Of a stretch of DNA of 64,000 nt, positions 46,439-55,078 are shown piece by piece. The notes beneath the pieces were generated by a model. The model was not told where the DNA came from. It saw nothing but the letters and a program-made list of their open reading frames with translations, and searched no databases. Within the stretch, counting starts at the first letter, position 1. Every line of letters begins with the position of its first letter. The position numbers and the translations under genes were made by a program. The DNA comes from Leptospira idonii (GTDB lineage: Bacteria > Spirochaetota > Leptospiria > Leptospirales > Leptospiraceae), in NCBI RefSeq assembly GCF_004770995.1, contig NZ_RQHW01000042.1, forward strand, positions 186,001-250,000, written 5' to 3'.

Positions 46439-47812
46439 ATGGAATTGATCGGAATTTTGCTCATTCTCATTTTAGTTTTCATCAATGGCTTCTTTGTTGC
46501 GGCAGAGTTTGCTATGGTTTCCATTCGTCCTTCCCGTTTGGAAGAGTTGGTAAAAGAAAACAGATCCATGGCTCTTATGACCAAAAAAGCGGTCAGCAAG
46601 ATAGACGACATGTTGTCTGTCTGTCAGGTGGGAATCACCATTGCGAGCCTACTTCTCGGTTGGATCGGAGAGGAATACTTTGCAAGTATCGTCTCGGGAA
46701 TCTTTCGTCTCTTTGATCTTCATGTAGAAGCCCTTACTGTGCACAGCATCTCTATCGGAGTCGCATTCACCGTCATCACTTTGTTTCATGTGATCTTAGG
46801 GGAATTGGTTCCTAAGTCGATCGCCATTCAAAATACGGAGACGGTCGCCTTAGGAGTGTCAGCTCCTATGTGGCTTTTTTATTATTTGTTTTTTCCTGTT
46901 ACGTTCATTATGAACCGTTTGGCGGGAGGAGTTTTGACTCTATTCCGTCTCCAACAAACAGGCGATAAATATGTTCATTCTCCCGAAGAGTTAATGATCA
47001 TCATCGAAGAGCAGAGAAAACAAGGGCGGATCGATAAGGAAGAGATGCGTCTCATCCAAAAAACTTTCGATTTTTCCGAACATTCCGCAAAGGATGTAAT
47101 GACGCATCGTCTTTCCATCATAGGAATCTCTCAAGATTCAACGATCGATAAACTGCTTCCTTTGATCGCAGAACATAGTTTTTCCCGTTACCCTGTTTAT
47201 GATCAAACTTTGGATAAAATCACTGGAATCGTTCACGTTCAAAAATACTTGAAGTGGCAGGCGGATCATACTTCCAGCAAAGGCAAAAAAGAAAAGATCA
47301 CTGCACTCATGGAGAAGGATTTAGTCGTGGTTCCCGAATCGATGTCGATCGAAAGAGTGATGTCGAAGCTGCGTGAAAAAAAGCAGCACATGGGAATCGT
47401 AATCGATGAATACGGTGGAGTTGCCGGCCTTCTTACTTTGGAAGACATCATAGAGGAATTTTTCGGGGAGATTCGGGATGAGACGGATACGGATGAAACT
47501 CCTTCCGTGAATCGAAAATCCAAAACAGTTCTTTTGGACGGTGAAACCGAAATTGACAGCCTAACAAACATTCTCGAAGGAGAAGAGCAGGAAGATCTGG
47601 ACGAAGTCCGAACCATTGCAGGTTACTTCCTGGAAAAAAACGAAGATATGCCCAAAGAGGGGAGTGTCGTTCGTATCAAAAAAGGAATTTTAAAAGTCAA
47701 AAAGATGGAAGGAAATAAAATTCTTTCCATCTCTTTCACTCCTAAAGGCGAATCCACCTCTGAAGATTCCGAGTCCGAAACGGATAAGGAAGTTTCCGTA
47801 GAAGACAGGTAA
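46439..47812 (+). CDS. CNNM/CorC-HlyC family membrane transporter
   Basis: A 457-residue protein: a DUF21/CNNM membrane domain at 1-190 ([35 protein letters not shown], then [17 protein letters not shown] and a further two to three helices). A CBS pair follows at about 205-330 ([45 protein letters not shown]). A C-terminal CorC_HlyC domain completes it. Family members export Mg2+ or other cations, or help resist them; the old name haemolysin is historical. Start is the ATG at 46439; no strong ribosome binding site. coaC begins six bases after its stop. Confidence 0.88.
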   Translation: MELIGILLILILVFINGFFVAAEFAMVSIRPSRLEELVKENRSMALMTKKAVSKIDDMLSVCQVGITIASLLLGWIGEEYFASIVSGIFRLFDLHVEALTVHSISIGVAFTVITLFHVILGELVPKSIAIQNTETVALGVSAPMWLFYYLFFPVTFIMNRLAGGVLTLFRLQQTGDKYVHSPEELMIIIEEQRKQGRIDKEEMRLIQKTFDFSEHSAKDVMTHRLSIIGISQDSTIDKLLPLIAEHSFSRYPVYDQTLDKITGIVHVQKYLKWQADHTSSKGKKEKITALMEKDLVVVPESMSIERVMSKLREKKQHMGIVIDEYGGVAGLLTLEDIIEEFFGEIRDETDTDETPSVNRKSKTVLLDGETEIDSLTNILEGEEQEDLDEVRTIAGYFLEKNEDMPKEGSVVRIKKGILKVKKMEGNKILSISFTPKGESTSEDSESETDKEVSVEDR

Positions 47813-47817
47813 TATCG

Positions 47818-48354
47818 ATGAAAGAGATCGTAATCGCAGTTTCCGGATCGATCGCAGCTTATAAATCCTGTGATTTGGTCAGATCTCTCACCAAACAAGG
47901 GTATCCTGTGCGGGTGATTATGACTAAAAACGCCACCAACTTTGTCGGCAAAATCACATTCGAAGCTTTGACGGGAAAACCGGTTCGTATCGAAGAATTC
48001 GATACGGGAATGGCGCATATCGAAATCAAAACAATCGCTTCCGTTTTCGCTGTGGTACCTGCGTCGGCCAATATCATCGGAAAAATGGCGAACGGAATCG
48101 CAGACGATTTGGTCACTTCCACGTATCTGGCGGCAACCTGTCCTGTTTTAGTCGCACCTTCTATGAACCCGGGTATGTATTCTCATCGAGCGGTTCAAAG
48201 AAATTTGGATCTTCTGGAAAAAGACGGGGTTCATATCATATCTCCTGACAGAGGAGTGGTCGTTTGCGGGGACGAAGGTTACGGCAAACTCGCTTCCGTG
48301 GAACAAATAGAAACGGAAATTCTCAGATTTCATAATAATATCGTTTCCTCTTAA
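47818..48354 (+). CDS. coaC: Phosphopantothenoylcysteine decarboxylase (stand-alone CoaC)
   Basis: A 178-residue flavoprotein of the HFCD family. It decarboxylates 4'-phosphopantothenoylcysteine to phosphopantetheine in coenzyme A synthesis. Seen: the FMN-binding start [21 protein letters not shown], the catalytic His in MAHIEIK, the [20 protein letters not shown] segment and the substrate clamp [10 protein letters not shown]. Most bacteria fuse this to CoaB; here the domains are separate genes with an eight-base gap. The preceding transporter gene is six bases upstream, so three genes likely form one transcript. Confidence 0.93.
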   Translation: MKEIVIAVSGSIAAYKSCDLVRSLTKQGYPVRVIMTKNATNFVGKITFEALTGKPVRIEEFDTGMAHIEIKTIASVFAVVPASANIIGKMANGIADDLVTSTYLAATCPVLVAPSMNPGMYSHRAVQRNLDLLEKDGVHIISPDRGVVVCGDEGYGKLASVEQIETEILRFHNNIVSS

Positions 48355-48362
48355 TCTTTTTA

Positions 48363-49040
48363 ATGAATTCAAAATATCGCAAAGCAATTGTTACATCCGG
48401 ACCTACCAGGGAATGGATCGATCCGGTTCGTTATATTTCCAACGCTTCCTCTGGGAAAATGGGGTATCATATCGCAGAATCTCTGCTCAAGTATCCTTTG
48501 GAAGTGGTTTATATTCACGGGAACACATTGGAAAAATATTCTTTTGTGAAGGGAGCGGCGAAAAATATTTCAGTGGAAACAACCATCCAATTGAGAGATG
48601 CCGTTTTGGAAGAGGTGACGGAGGATTCCATACTTATCATGGCTGCGGCTCCTGCGGACTTTCGTCCTATCATGACCGCCGAACATAAAATAAAGAAAGA
48701 TAAATCGGAAGGTTCATCCAAGGGACTTCTTTTGGAATTGGAAGAGAATCCGGATGTGCTTGCCCAACTTTCTTCTCATGTGAAAGAGAAAGGATACAAA
48801 AATTCTTTGCGAGTCGGCTTCGCTGCGGAAACGCAAGGACTCGAAAAATACGCGAAAGAGAAATTGGAGAAAAAAGGAATCCAATGGATCGTAGGCAATT
48901 ATGTAGGGCAAGGAAAAGGATTCGGTGAAATCGATTCAAGCGTGCGTATCTTCCATGCGGAAGGACTTGCGAAAGAGATCGGACCTCTTCCTAAGGAAAA
49001 AATCGCAGAAGAAATCGTTTCTTTTTTAATGTCCTTGTGA
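48363..49040 (+). CDS. coaB: Phosphopantothenate--cysteine ligase (stand-alone CoaB)
   Basis: A 225-residue CoaB. It activates phosphopantothenate with a nucleotide triphosphate and joins cysteine to it. The N-terminal signature (VTSGPTREWIDPVRYISNASSGKMGYHIAE) and the acyl-nucleotide site (MAAAPADFRP, then IKKDKSE) are intact. RVGFAAETQG and NYVGQGKGFG match the C-terminal region. It follows coaC at eight bases in a different frame, so this is not a broken coaBC fusion but two genes. Its last 15 bases overlap the convergent DUF486 gene. Confidence 0.92.
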   Translation: MNSKYRKAIVTSGPTREWIDPVRYISNASSGKMGYHIAESLLKYPLEVVYIHGNTLEKYSFVKGAAKNISVETTIQLRDAVLEEVTEDSILIMAAAPADFRPIMTAEHKIKKDKSEGSSKGLLLELEENPDVLAQLSSHVKEKGYKNSLRVGFAAETQGLEKYAKEKLEKKGIQWIVGNYVGQGKGFGEIDSSVRIFHAEGLAKEIGPLPKEKIAEEIVSFLMSL

Positions 49041-49382
49041 TTTGCCCCCGAAGGCAAATGCGAAATAACCGGCCAGAAGGATCAACCCGAAACTTACGAT
49101 ATAATTCCATTTGATCTTCTCACCTAATACTAATGTAGCGAAACAGATAAACACTATGATCGTTACGATCTCTTGAATGATCTTCAATTGAAAACCTTCG
49201 AATTTATATTGAGTGTATCCGATTCGATTGGCTGGTACCATCAGCATATATTCGAAAAAAGCGATTCCCCATGATATGAGAATGATGTAAAAAACGTTAT
49301 TCGTTTTTATGAACTTTAGATGACCGTACCAAGCGAAGGTCATAAAAATATTGGATAAAAATAATAATAATACTGTGAGCAT
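49026..49382 (-). CDS. DUF486 / DMT-type small membrane protein
   Basis: A 118-residue integral membrane protein with four hydrophobic segments. It matches DUF486: start FLSNIFMTFAWYGHLKF, middle SWGIAFFEYMLMVPANRIGYTQY, then FQLKIIQEIVTIIVFICFATLVLGE and a final helix. The fold is related to small multidrug-resistance and drug/metabolite transporters, but no substrate is known. It overlaps coaB tail to tail by 15 bases. The sirtuin gene ends 13 bases upstream on the same strand, so the two may share a transcript. Confidence 0.88.
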   Translation of the reverse strand: MLTVLLLFLSNIFMTFAWYGHLKFIKTNNVFYIILISWGIAFFEYMLMVPANRIGYTQYKFEGFQLKIIQEIVTIIVFICFATLVLGEKIKWNYIVSFGLILLAGYFAFAFGGKSQGH

Positions 49383-49394
49383 GATTTCGCTGCC

Positions 49395-50135
49395 TTATTT
49401 GGATTCGTAAATATCGTAGAAGAATTTCGGTAGTATCTCTCCTGATTTTCCTTGCAGACAATAGTCTACGGAACCGGAAAGAGAGGTGGTTTCAGGATTG
49501 ATTTCAATGCTCAATGCGCCCCTTCGAATCGCTTCTTCAGCCATAGAGGCTGGGACGGAAACGTTGGCACTTGTTCCTATGATTAAAATCACTTCCGATC
49601 TGGATGCAATCTCGTAACAGGATTGCAGAAGAGTAGTGTCATACATTTCGCCAAACCAGAGTATATGTGGTCGAAGAGGTGAATCGCATTTACGGCAGAA
49701 AGAATCTCTCCCTGATGTTTCAATCGGTCTTAGATCTTCGCATTTAGTGCATCTGGTTGTGAAAATATTTCCGTGTATTTGTTTGAGTTGTTTCGAGCCT
49801 GCTCGAACATGCAATCCGTCTACATTTTGAGTGATGAGATGAAAAGAAGTCGCATGTGATTCCCATTTTGCAAGAGTTAGGTGTCCGGGATTCGGCTCCG
49901 CTTTCAAACATAGATCCCGTCTCCAATCGTACCATTCCCAAACCAAGTTCGGGTTTTTAGAAAAGGCTTCCGGGGTTGCTAATTCCTCCGCTTTGTAATT
50001 TTTCCAAAAACCGCCGGCACCTCGAAAGGTAGGAATTCCGCTTTCTTGAGAAATCCCCGCGCCCGTAATGGCAGTGATGTTTTTTGAACTGCGGATCTTT
50101 TCCAAAGCCGCCGGAGGGAGAGAAGGAATGTTCAT
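49395..50135 (-). CDS. cobB: NAD-dependent protein deacylase (sirtuin, CobB type)
   Basis: A 246-residue sirtuin with the full catalytic core: GAGISQESGIPTFRGAGG (NAD site), TQNVDGLHVRAGS with the base His following in LKQIHGN, and a zinc ribbon (CTKC, CRKC). The EWYDWRRDL segment supplies the Tyr/Arg pair (Y-x-x-R) seen in class III sirtuins, which remove succinyl and malonyl groups. Desuccinylase activity is therefore likely besides deacetylation. It is cytoplasmic. The divergent bioF gene starts 55 bases away. Confidence 0.93.
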   Translation of the reverse strand: MNIPSLPPAALEKIRSSKNITAITGAGISQESGIPTFRGAGGFWKNYKAEELATPEAFSKNPNLVWEWYDWRRDLCLKAEPNPGHLTLAKWESHATSFHLITQNVDGLHVRAGSKQLKQIHGNIFTTRCTKCEDLRPIETSGRDSFCRKCDSPLRPHILWFGEMYDTTLLQSCYEIASRSEVILIIGTSANVSVPASMAEEAIRRGALSIEINPETTSLSGSVDYCLQGKSGEILPKFFYDIYESK

Positions 50136-50190
50136 CTAAAAGGAAGATTTCCGAACTTGCCAGAAAAAGAAATCGGAAAAATAGATCTAA

Positions 50191-51363
50191 ATGACATTTT
50201 GGGATCAGATGACAAGTCACTGGCAGGAAATCAGCGCCGAATTGGAAAAGATTCGAACCAAGAATCTTTATCGCCAATGTAAAGTTAGCTCAGGGATCGA
50301 TTTTTGTTCTAACGATTATTTAGGACTGGCGAAAAGCGGTCTATTAAAAGAAAAAATGAAGGAAAATCTTTCCCAAGATACGCTTGGTTCCACTGCTGCC
50401 CGATTGATCAAGGGACACAGGCAGTCTATGGAGGATTGGGAAAGGAAATTCTCAGAATTTGTAGGTGCGGGAGCTTCTCTGAGTTTGGCGAACGGATATG
50501 TGGCCAATATGGGTCTTATCGATACGATCGCAGATTCCAGAACGGCCGTGTTCACGGATAGGTTGAACCATGCTTCCATTTTGGATGGCATTCGGATATC
50601 GGGTGCGATTAAAAAATACTATGATCATTTGGATCTGGATCATCTCGAGGAACAAGTTTCCAAATGGGATAGAGATCCTGCTTCCCCCGGCAAAAGAAAA
50701 AAAATCATAGTCAGCGAAACTCTTTTCAGTATGGACGGAGACAAACCCGATATACGGCGATTAGTCGAGATTAAGAAAAAATACGATTGTGTTTTGATTT
50801 TGGACGAAGCTCATTCTTTCGGAGTTTTCGGAAAAGAGGGAAGGGGGATGTGTTTCGAAGATCTTTCCCGGGAAGAAATGGATTCCATCGAGTACAGAGT
50901 GTACACATTGGGAAAGTCTCTCGGGTTAGAAGGAGGGATCATCGCCACTACCGAACTAGGCAGGGAACATTTGGTGAATCGAATGCGTCCTTTTATTTTT
51001 AGTACCGCACCCATGCCTATGATTTTTACTACTGCTTCGGACAGCTTGGATCTGATTCGAGATATGGAGAAAGAAAGAGAACACCTTCTCCGTATAGCTT
51101 CGATTTTGCGAGATGGCCTGGCTCGGGAAGGTTTTTCCGTTTCTTCTACCGTTTCACAGATCGTTCCTATTTTGATGGATACGGAAGAAGAGGCTCTTTA
51201 TTATTCTGCGGAATTGAGAAAGATAGGATTCGATGTGATTGCGATCCGTCCGCCTACAGTACCGACTCCTCGTTTGCGGGTGAGTTTGAATGCTTTGTTA
51301 ACGGAAAAAGAGGTCCTTCGTTTGATTGAAGCCTTGGTTGTGGTAAGAAGGGCAAAAAGGTGA
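50191..51363 (+). CDS. bioF: 8-Amino-7-oxononanoate synthase
   Basis: A 390-residue alpha-oxoamine synthase. It condenses pimeloyl-CoA or pimeloyl-ACP with alanine in biotin synthesis. Seen: FCSNDYLGLAKSG, GSTAARLIKGHRQSMEDWE, the DEAHSFGVFGKEGRG cofactor-binding site and the PLP lysine in TLGKSLGLEGG. It could be KBL or another family member, but the lack of a threonine dehydrogenase neighbour and the sequence feel favour BioF. No other bio gene is in the window. Its stop codon is inside the conserved leader of structured repeat D, where GGCAAAAAGGTGA ends the frame. Confidence 0.85.
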   Translation: MTFWDQMTSHWQEISAELEKIRTKNLYRQCKVSSGIDFCSNDYLGLAKSGLLKEKMKENLSQDTLGSTAARLIKGHRQSMEDWERKFSEFVGAGASLSLANGYVANMGLIDTIADSRTAVFTDRLNHASILDGIRISGAIKKYYDHLDLDHLEEQVSKWDRDPASPGKRKKIIVSETLFSMDGDKPDIRRLVEIKKKYDCVLILDEAHSFGVFGKEGRGMCFEDLSREEMDSIEYRVYTLGKSLGLEGGIIATTELGREHLVNRMRPFIFSTAPMPMIFTTASDSLDLIRDMEKEREHLLRIASILRDGLAREGFSVSSTVSQIVPILMDTEEEALYYSAELRKIGFDVIAIRPPTVPTPRLRVSLNALLTEKEVLRLIEALVVVRRAKR

Positions 51364-51499
51364 AAAGAAATTAATTTTTTTAAAATCGCTCTGGCAAATT
51401 CCACTTCGTTGTGTTATGAGCTAATTGGATTGTGAGGGACCCACGAGCCACTCCCCCCGCCCAATTAGGGATGGGGGACTTTACCCTATGAGACATAAT
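51351..51499 (+). repeat. Structured intergenic repeat, copy D
   Basis: About 149 bp beginning with GGCAAAAAGGTGAA (51351-51364) at the very end of bioF, so bioF uses the repeat's TGA. The 17-nt core (51440-51456) is identical to copies A and B. CTAATTGG (51421-51428) is complementary to CCAATTAG (51461-51468), and the core C-run is complementary to the GGGGG that follows, giving a pseudoknot-like pattern. It ends at GACATAAT, against the stop of the convergent ccmH-like gene. Confidence 0.65.
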
Positions 51500-52089
51500 T
51501 ATTCTTCCGAGTTCTCCCATTTGCGAATCTTTTCTTTGATCTCGTTTGTGTCTGAGGTTGAGGATTGATTGGCTGCCCGTGAGGATTCTGTTTTAGGTTT
51601 CCATCTTTGAAAGTAGAAATAGATTAATATCAGTCCGAGGACACCAATTCCAAGTAAGGTGACGTTGATCCAGGTGCTGTCCGGAGTGGCTAAAATTTTA
51701 GGTCCGAACCCGTAGACGATGGAGTTCACCATTCCTTGGTTTCCTTCTTCCGTAAAATGTTTCACTACAGAATCGTTTAGAATTTCTTCGCCAAATCCAT
51801 GTTCCATTTTGGAGACGATATCATCTGCGCTCATTCCTTCTTTGATCCTATTTTCGATAAAGGTTTTTAAGTAACTGGAAGCTGTGCACATATTGAAAGA
51901 ACAGGCTTGGATGGGAAGACTTGGCAGGCAGATACAACGTATTCTTCTTGTTGCTTCCAGAAAGATTTGCACTTGCTGAGGATCTTTTAAGGAAGTGGTG
52001 GTGGTTTGAGAAAGAAGATTGTTTATAGGAAGAAAAAATACTACAAACAAGAGTAAGACGATTTTTTGTTTTATTTTTATGGAAGACAT
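51499..52089 (-). CDS. ccmH: CcmH-like cytochrome c maturation protein
   Basis: A 196-residue exported protein. Signal peptide (VLLLFVVFFLPINNLLS), then a CcmH/CycL-type helical domain (YLKTFIENRIKEGMSADDIVSKMEHGFGEEIL), a membrane helix at about 142-160 (NVTLLGIGVLGLILIYFYF) and a charged tail. The usual LRCxxC heme-site motif is replaced by a C-x-C plus two-Cys arrangement (RCIC, then QACSFNMC), as in some non-proteobacterial CcmH proteins. It would reduce apocytochrome thiols or help present them to CcmF. It is downstream of ccmE-ccmF on the same strand, with 131 bases of structured sequence between. Confidence 0.7.
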   Translation of the reverse strand: MSSIKIKQKIVLLLFVVFFLPINNLLSQTTTTSLKDPQQVQIFLEATRRIRCICLPSLPIQACSFNMCTASSYLKTFIENRIKEGMSADDIVSKMEHGFGEEILNDSVVKHFTEEGNQGMVNSIVYGFGPKILATPDSTWINVTLLGIGVLGLILIYFYFQRWKPKTESSRAANQSSTSDTNEIKEKIRKWENSEE

Positions 52090-52138
52090 GGATGGATATT
52101 TCTCCTTAGGACGACGAAAGGGATAGGAACGGAAATCC

Positions 52139-52188
52139 TTCCCCGGTCAGGGGAAGATTGGAGTGGATAGCCCGGCCCCCGAAGGGGG
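52139..52188. other. Two strong G+C hairpins between ccmF and ccmH
   Basis: TTCCCC/GGGGAA (52139-52155, loop GGTCA) and CCCCC/GGGGG (52176-52188, loop GAA). The segment between them contains, on the minus strand, a GGGCTATCCACTCC motif. On the minus strand they follow the ccmF stop and could terminate or attenuate before ccmH. They resemble, in outline, the C-rich cores of the structured repeats but lack the common leader. Confidence 0.5.
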
Positions 52189-52220
52189 ATTCGCCCAAAC
52201 GGAACATCGATAAAATCATG

Positions 52221-54428
52221 TTAAACGATCGCCTTGGGTTTTTTAGATTTTTTCTCTCCAAAAGGGAGAAGTAGGAATAGTCCTGTTAGGAAATAGAGAA
52301 GTGATCCGATCCAGATGAGTTTTACGAGAGGGTTGATCCAGATTTCCAAGTTGGCTACTAGTTCCTGAGGGAATTGAAGAAAGAGTCGCAGCTTTTCTTG
52401 TTCGGAAGACCCTCCGAAGTAATAGTTCATAAACAGAAGGGGAAGGTCAGGGTTTTCGGAACTCATGTCCGCTTCTTCGATGGCACCTAACTGGATGTAG
52501 AAGTCTTCCTTCGGCATAGAAAGGATGGCTGGTTCACTTGTAGGAATATGCGTTTCGAAATCTCCTGTTAGGTGAGAGATTTGAGGATAGAACCTTCTTT
52601 CCGTGACTAGATCTGCGGCCTTATTGAGTCCTTTATGGATGGTGAAAGTTCCTTCTTGGGAAACAATCACATTCTGTATGTTCGGTTCTCCTTCCGCTCC
52701 TGAGATCAAAACAGGTTTGATTTTTAAGGTAACCGCTTCGATCTGGTATCCTCCTATGACGCTTTTGTCCAGAGAGGAATAGGAAACTTCTTCCGATGTA
52801 GGAGGATTCTTTTGGAAGAAAAATTTCACGGAAGTATTTTGTTTGAAAGCATTGCCCGCATAACCGATAAAAATGAGAACCAGTGAAAAATGTACCAGAT
52901 AACCGCCATATCTTCTTTTGTTTTTTACGAGTAGATTGTATGCGGCAATCGGGTAGGACTCTTCAGGATTTTGTTCCTTTCTTGCGACGATGCCTCTGTA
53001 GTATTCTTGAATGATTCCTGCAATGGTGAAAACTCCCAAAGCAACAGTAAGAACTGAATACACTTCGGAAAGAATGTCTCCGTATTCGGAAGAGGCACGA
53101 GTGAAGTTTTGCGAGTAGAAGATAACGTAGAGAACGGCTCCTGCGATTCCTGCTAGAAAAGGTTTGAGTAAGGTTGCAAAAAATACGGAACTTGCCCCTT
53201 TTCTCCATGCGAGTAGAGGGGCTGCACCCATTAACAAGAGTAAGAAGATCCCCGCAGGCACTCCCCATGAATTGAACCAAGGAGCCTTGAATTCTTTTCC
53301 ATAAAGGAGTGGAGAAAACACTCCCAAAAGAATGGCGGCAGTCGCCAGAACAAGTAGGAAGTTATTGAGTAAAAAACTTCCTTCTTTGGATGTGACCGCT
53401 TCTAAATTTCTTTCAGGCGCGAGTTCTTTTCTTCTATAGATGACGAATCCTGTAAAGAATACGAAACTGACTAGAATATATACGATAAAGGGAGTTCCTA
53501 TGGTCGACTTAGAGAAGCTATGCGGTCCTTCCAAAACTCCCGATCTTGTGATCCATGTTCCCAAAAGGCTGAAGTGGTATGCTAATATGACCAAAATCAT
53601 ATTCCAGAATTTGAGCATTCCTCTTCTTTCTTGGATCACTACTGAGTGAACGAATGCGCTGGTAAGAAGCCAAGGCATAAGAGATGCGTTTTCTACGGGA
53701 TCCCAAGCCCAGTATCCTCCCCAACCTAACTCTTCATAGGCCCATTTGGAACCGAGTAGGATTCCTGTTCCTAAAAAGAACCAGGAGAATAAAGTCCATT
53801 TACGGATGAATTTCATCCAGTCTTCCGAGAGTTGTCCCGAAACCAGTGCGGACATTGCGATTGCGAATGGGATGGAGATGCTCACATAACCGATGTAAAG
53901 TATGGGAGGATGGATGATCATCGCCCAATGTTGTAGTAGAGGATTGAGTCCTCTTCCCGCTGCGGCTTCCGGAATAAATTCGCGGAAAGGTTGTGCATCC
54001 GCATAAAATACGGCAAGGAAAGAAAAGAATGCGGACAAGCCGGCAAGGATTAAGTTCATTACGGGGATTCTATCCTGAATGGACTTTCTAGTTTGCCATA
54101 ATACGATAAAGGTGAAAAGATTTAGAATTAAATTCCAAAATAACAACGATCCGGAAGAACCGGACCAAATCGATGTTACCTTATAAAATAAAGGCAGATG
54201 TTCGCTGGAATGCATGACCACATAATAATTGCTATAGTCAGAACGAACCAATTGGGTCATCAAGACGAAAAAGCTAAGTATGATGATCCAAGGATTTGCC
54301 ATCAAGGACAGTCTTCCCAATTCGATGGACTTTCTGCTTTTGTGATAGATTCCTAAAGAAGTTTGGATGAGAGAGAAGATGCAAAGTGCAAGCGATGAGA
54401 TGAGAAGGACGATCCCTAAATTATTCAT
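52221..54428 (-). CDS. ccmF: Cytochrome c heme lyase subunit CcmF
   Basis: A 735-residue integral membrane protein with about 14-15 helices. The tryptophan-rich WWD motif is plain (GWGGYWAWDPVENASLMPWL, about residue 235). Conserved histidines lie in PLLQHWAMIIHPPILYIGY and in FLVHFSLVLIFIGY-type segments near the C-terminal half. A long periplasmic loop precedes the last helix. CcmF transfers heme from CcmE to apocytochrome c with CcmH. Its ATG overlaps the ccmE stop by four bases (ATGA), so translation is coupled. ccmA-D and ccmG are not in the window. Confidence 0.95.
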   Translation of the reverse strand: MNNLGIVLLISSLALCIFSLIQTSLGIYHKSRKSIELGRLSLMANPWIIILSFFVLMTQLVRSDYSNYYVVMHSSEHLPLFYKVTSIWSGSSGSLLFWNLILNLFTFIVLWQTRKSIQDRIPVMNLILAGLSAFFSFLAVFYADAQPFREFIPEAAAGRGLNPLLQHWAMIIHPPILYIGYVSISIPFAIAMSALVSGQLSEDWMKFIRKWTLFSWFFLGTGILLGSKWAYEELGWGGYWAWDPVENASLMPWLLTSAFVHSVVIQERRGMLKFWNMILVILAYHFSLLGTWITRSGVLEGPHSFSKSTIGTPFIVYILVSFVFFTGFVIYRRKELAPERNLEAVTSKEGSFLLNNFLLVLATAAILLGVFSPLLYGKEFKAPWFNSWGVPAGIFLLLLMGAAPLLAWRKGASSVFFATLLKPFLAGIAGAVLYVIFYSQNFTRASSEYGDILSEVYSVLTVALGVFTIAGIIQEYYRGIVARKEQNPEESYPIAAYNLLVKNKRRYGGYLVHFSLVLIFIGYAGNAFKQNTSVKFFFQKNPPTSEEVSYSSLDKSVIGGYQIEAVTLKIKPVLISGAEGEPNIQNVIVSQEGTFTIHKGLNKAADLVTERRFYPQISHLTGDFETHIPTSEPAILSMPKEDFYIQLGAIEEADMSSENPDLPLLFMNYYFGGSSEQEKLRLFLQFPQELVANLEIWINPLVKLIWIGSLLYFLTGLFLLLPFGEKKSKKPKAIV

Positions 54429-54823
54429 TTTTCTTCTGCGTAACCTGCTTCGTATTTAGAAGCGCATTTTGCTTCCACATGGCTTGCTACTAAAATTCCT
54501 TTTTCCAGTTTCCCGTCTACTCGAGCTCTGGCACCTTCTTTGAAGGCATCCGGAAGTAGAGTGGCTCCCGTAAAATAAACAGGGACAGATTGATTGTCTA
54601 ATTCCAGATGGAATTTGGCTTTTTTACCTTCACGAACCAGGCTGCCTGCTTTGACGAACCCTCTCACTCTGAGATTTTGATCGGAATAATTGGCTTGGTG
54701 TGCCGCTAATTCGGAAGCATCTAGCAATAAGTAAGAAGTTTCTTTGGAGGAGAAAAAGGCGATTCCAAAGAGAGAGACTGCGATAAGGCCCAAAAGTGTG
54801 ATAAATTTACGATTCATATCCAT
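54425..54823 (-). CDS. ccmE: Heme chaperone CcmE, CxxxY variant
   Basis: A 132-residue protein: N-terminal membrane anchor (FITLLGLIAVSLFGIAFF), then the OB-fold (NLRVRGFVKAGSLVREGKKAKFHLELDNQSVPVYFTGATLLPDAFKEGARARVDGKLEKGILVASHVEAK). CcmE normally binds heme covalently through His in HxxxY. Here the aligned site is CASKY, a C-x-x-x-Y variant as described for some anaerobic bacteria and archaea. It would carry heme through Cys to CcmF. It is coupled to ccmF by a 4-base overlap. Confidence 0.92.
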   Translation of the reverse strand: MDMNRKFITLLGLIAVSLFGIAFFSSKETSYLLLDASELAAHQANYSDQNLRVRGFVKAGSLVREGKKAKFHLELDNQSVPVYFTGATLLPDAFKEGARARVDGKLEKGILVASHVEAKCASKYEAGYAEEK

Positions 54824-54912
54824 TCATTAGACTAAACTCTAGCCTACTTTCAGGGTCACAGAAATGAAGAGGGGAGTCAAGTCGAACCCGACGATCAGGG
54901 TCAGAGGAGATT

Positions 54913-55076
54913 GGCAAAAAGGTGAACATTTCGGAAGAAAAAAACGGAAAATCGTGAAAACACTTTCCCAATCTGCGGATCTGTGTTAGGCGGGAAGGCG
55001 CGCTGCCCACGAGCCACTCCCCTCCACCCTAACTCGGGTGGGGGCGTTCGATCCGCATGCCGGATTATGTCTCTTC
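54913..55076 (+). repeat. Structured intergenic repeat, copy B
   Basis: About 164 bp on the plus strand between two minus-strand genes. It starts with GGCAAAAAGGTGAA (54913-54926). A perfect 8-bp closing stem pairs TGCGGATC (54974-54981) with GATCCGCA (55050-55057). The 17-nt core is at 55006-55022, followed by a CCACCC/GGGTGG hairpin. It ends in the inverted GACATAAT (55064-55071) beside the YdcF-like gene stop. The 255-base gap also holds the ccmE upstream region (54824-54912), where I see no other element. Confidence 0.7.
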
Positions 55077-55078
55077 CG

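Noticed and set aside
47818..49040. Frameshifted coaBC fusion
   Set aside because: Both parts have intact starts, motifs and stops and are separated by non-coding bases, so two genes is the simpler reading.
54913..55076. Integron attC site, because of GTTAGGC and complementary CCCTAAC segments
   Set aside because: The RYYYAAC/GTTRRRY pair is not present in proper positions in all copies, flanking genes are ordinary chromosomal genes and no integrase is seen.
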